Below the pieces are notes generated by a model that saw nothing but the letters and a program-made list of their open reading frames with translations, was not told the origin of the DNA and did no database searches. This document shows, in pieces, positions 5,666-6,466 of a DNA stretch of 6,466 nucleotides. Numbering within the stretch: the stretch's first letter is position 1; each line of letters begins with the position of its first letter. The translations under genes and the position numbers were made by a program. The DNA is from Gammaproteobacteria bacterium (GTDB taxonomy: Bacteria; Pseudomonadota; Gammaproteobacteria; Pseudomonadales; UBA7434), in the NCBI GenBank assembly GCA_024280785.1, contig JAJRPK010000394.1, positions 1 to 6,466 on the forward strand, written 5' to 3'.

Positions 5666-5792
5666 CATAAATAAATTTATCGACAGAAAAGTGTACAATT
5701 CGATAAACACTAGGCGTATTAACGGTAAAACTGGCTAATAAACGTGCCTTTTTAGAGGGCTAAAGAGCAGTATTGCGCCGTTCAAGGTGACT

Positions 5793-6466
5793 TTAAGCGC
5801 AAAGAAAAAGAGATTTCTGTGACTCATGCTGAGCGGTACCCTCTTCTACGACAATATCAATAGCAGCAGGTTCAAGGCCATCTGTACCGCCATCCGCTTT
5901 TGCATTTACCGCTAGCTCTGCTGCCGTTTCAATCATACCAGCTGTAGAATAAACACCCGATGCTGCTGAAAATGGCGAAGTTTCAGCAACCTGAGTAGAA
6001 ACTGCCTCGGCATAAGCTTCCTCGCTTTGCTGTGCGGCGAACTTAGCAAATCCGTTTTCAGCACTTAATGAATCAGGAGTTTCACCAGAGCTTTCGTAGC
6101 CGTTATTATTTTCGCGATTACCCTGTTCATGGCCGATCGCAGGATGGTGTCTTAAACCATCACATAAATGTAACCAATCCGTTGCATAATTAAATACGTC
6201 TCCAACGGCCTCAGGGTGCAACAGCATACTCAGATGATTGTACTTTTTTCGACTGTCAGCAATACCCTCTAATACAATTAACCGCGCATCGTGAGAACCC
6301 AACTCACCAACAAATGTACGCACGTCTTCAAGACTGGCATAAATTTTATCTGCTCTCGCCGCAAAATACAAAGAAGGCGGCACAGGGCTGGCCGTGAGTG
6401 CTGCACCGTAGTCAAATCCATCCACTTCGTCTATCCATTTATCACTGTGAATCCAATCGGCATAAT
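5793..6466 (-). CDS. Partial alpha/beta-fold hydrolase with long low-complexity C-terminal tail
   Basis: The gene runs off the right edge; 223 residues and the stop are visible. The frame is open from the edge, and the residues before the GTG at 6425 (DWIHSDKWIDEVDGFDYG) are continuous with the domain, so that GTG is not the start. The first 98 residues look like the C-terminal lobe of an alpha/beta hydrolase. LYFAARADKIY carries the probable catalytic Asp (codon 6348-6350), KYNHLSMLLHPEA carries the probable catalytic His (codon 6234-6236), and DVFNYATDWL closes the domain. The nucleophile elbow is outside the window. About 125 further residues form an Ala/Glu/Ser-rich, probably disordered tail ending LFLCA, unusual for this fold. 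The substrate cannot be inferred. A 286-base gap separates it from the precursor gene, so a shared function is not implied. Confidence 0.75.
   Translation of the reverse strand, partial: YADWIHSDKWIDEVDGFDYGAALTASPVPPSLYFAARADKIYASLEDVRTFVGELGSHDARLIVLEGIADSRKKYNHLSMLLHPEAVGDVFNYATDWLHLCDGLRHHPAIGHEQGNRENNNGYESSGETPDSLSAENGFAKFAAQQSEEAYAEAVSTQVAETSPFSAASGVYSTAGMIETAAELAVNAKADGGTDGLEPAAIDIVVEEGTAQHESQKSLFLCA

Overview
The window reads like chromosome from a moderately AT-rich Gammaproteobacterium, perhaps near Cellvibrionaceae or other marine relatives; this placement is inferred from gene content (MlaA, an HsbR/HsbA-like partner switch, an HvfABC cassette) and not from a marker gene. Every gene I can support lies on the minus strand, so transcription runs from high to low coordinates.

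Region 1 (5793-6466): the 3' part of an alpha/beta-hydrolase gene whose start is beyond the right edge. Its C-terminal tail is long and low in complexity.

Region 2 (3115-5792): the most interesting part. It is a three-gene RiPP cassette. A small exported, cysteine-repeat precursor carries ten EGKCG motifs (5051-5506, HvfA-like). It is followed by an MNIO/DUF692 multinuclear iron enzyme (3888-4742, HvfB-like) and a DUF2063 partner protein (3115-3891, HvfC-like) that overlaps the enzyme gene by ATGA. In related systems the enzyme and partner convert the EGKCG cysteines to oxazolone/thioamide groups that bind copper, and the peptide is exported to the periplasm. Here a strong hairpin-plus-T-tract terminator and a candidate second promoter lie between the precursor and the enzyme genes. 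This suggests abundant precursor mRNA and lower, separate expression of the maturation enzymes. An ECF-sigma-like promoter is possible upstream of the precursor.

Region 3 (2166-2984): MlaA, the outer-membrane component of phospholipid retrograde transport, here without a recognisable lipobox.

Region 4 (1-1979): a signalling operon behind a plausible sigma-70-type promoter. It encodes a response regulator fused to a PP2C/SpoIIE-type phosphatase (681-1871), a 35-codon ORF coupled to both neighbours (577-684), a STAS anti-sigma-factor antagonist (81-587), and the first 26 codons of another gene running off the left edge. By analogy with HsbR/HsbA and RsbU/RsbV, phosphorylation of the receiver would control dephosphorylation of the STAS serine. 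The opposing kinase is not visible in the window.
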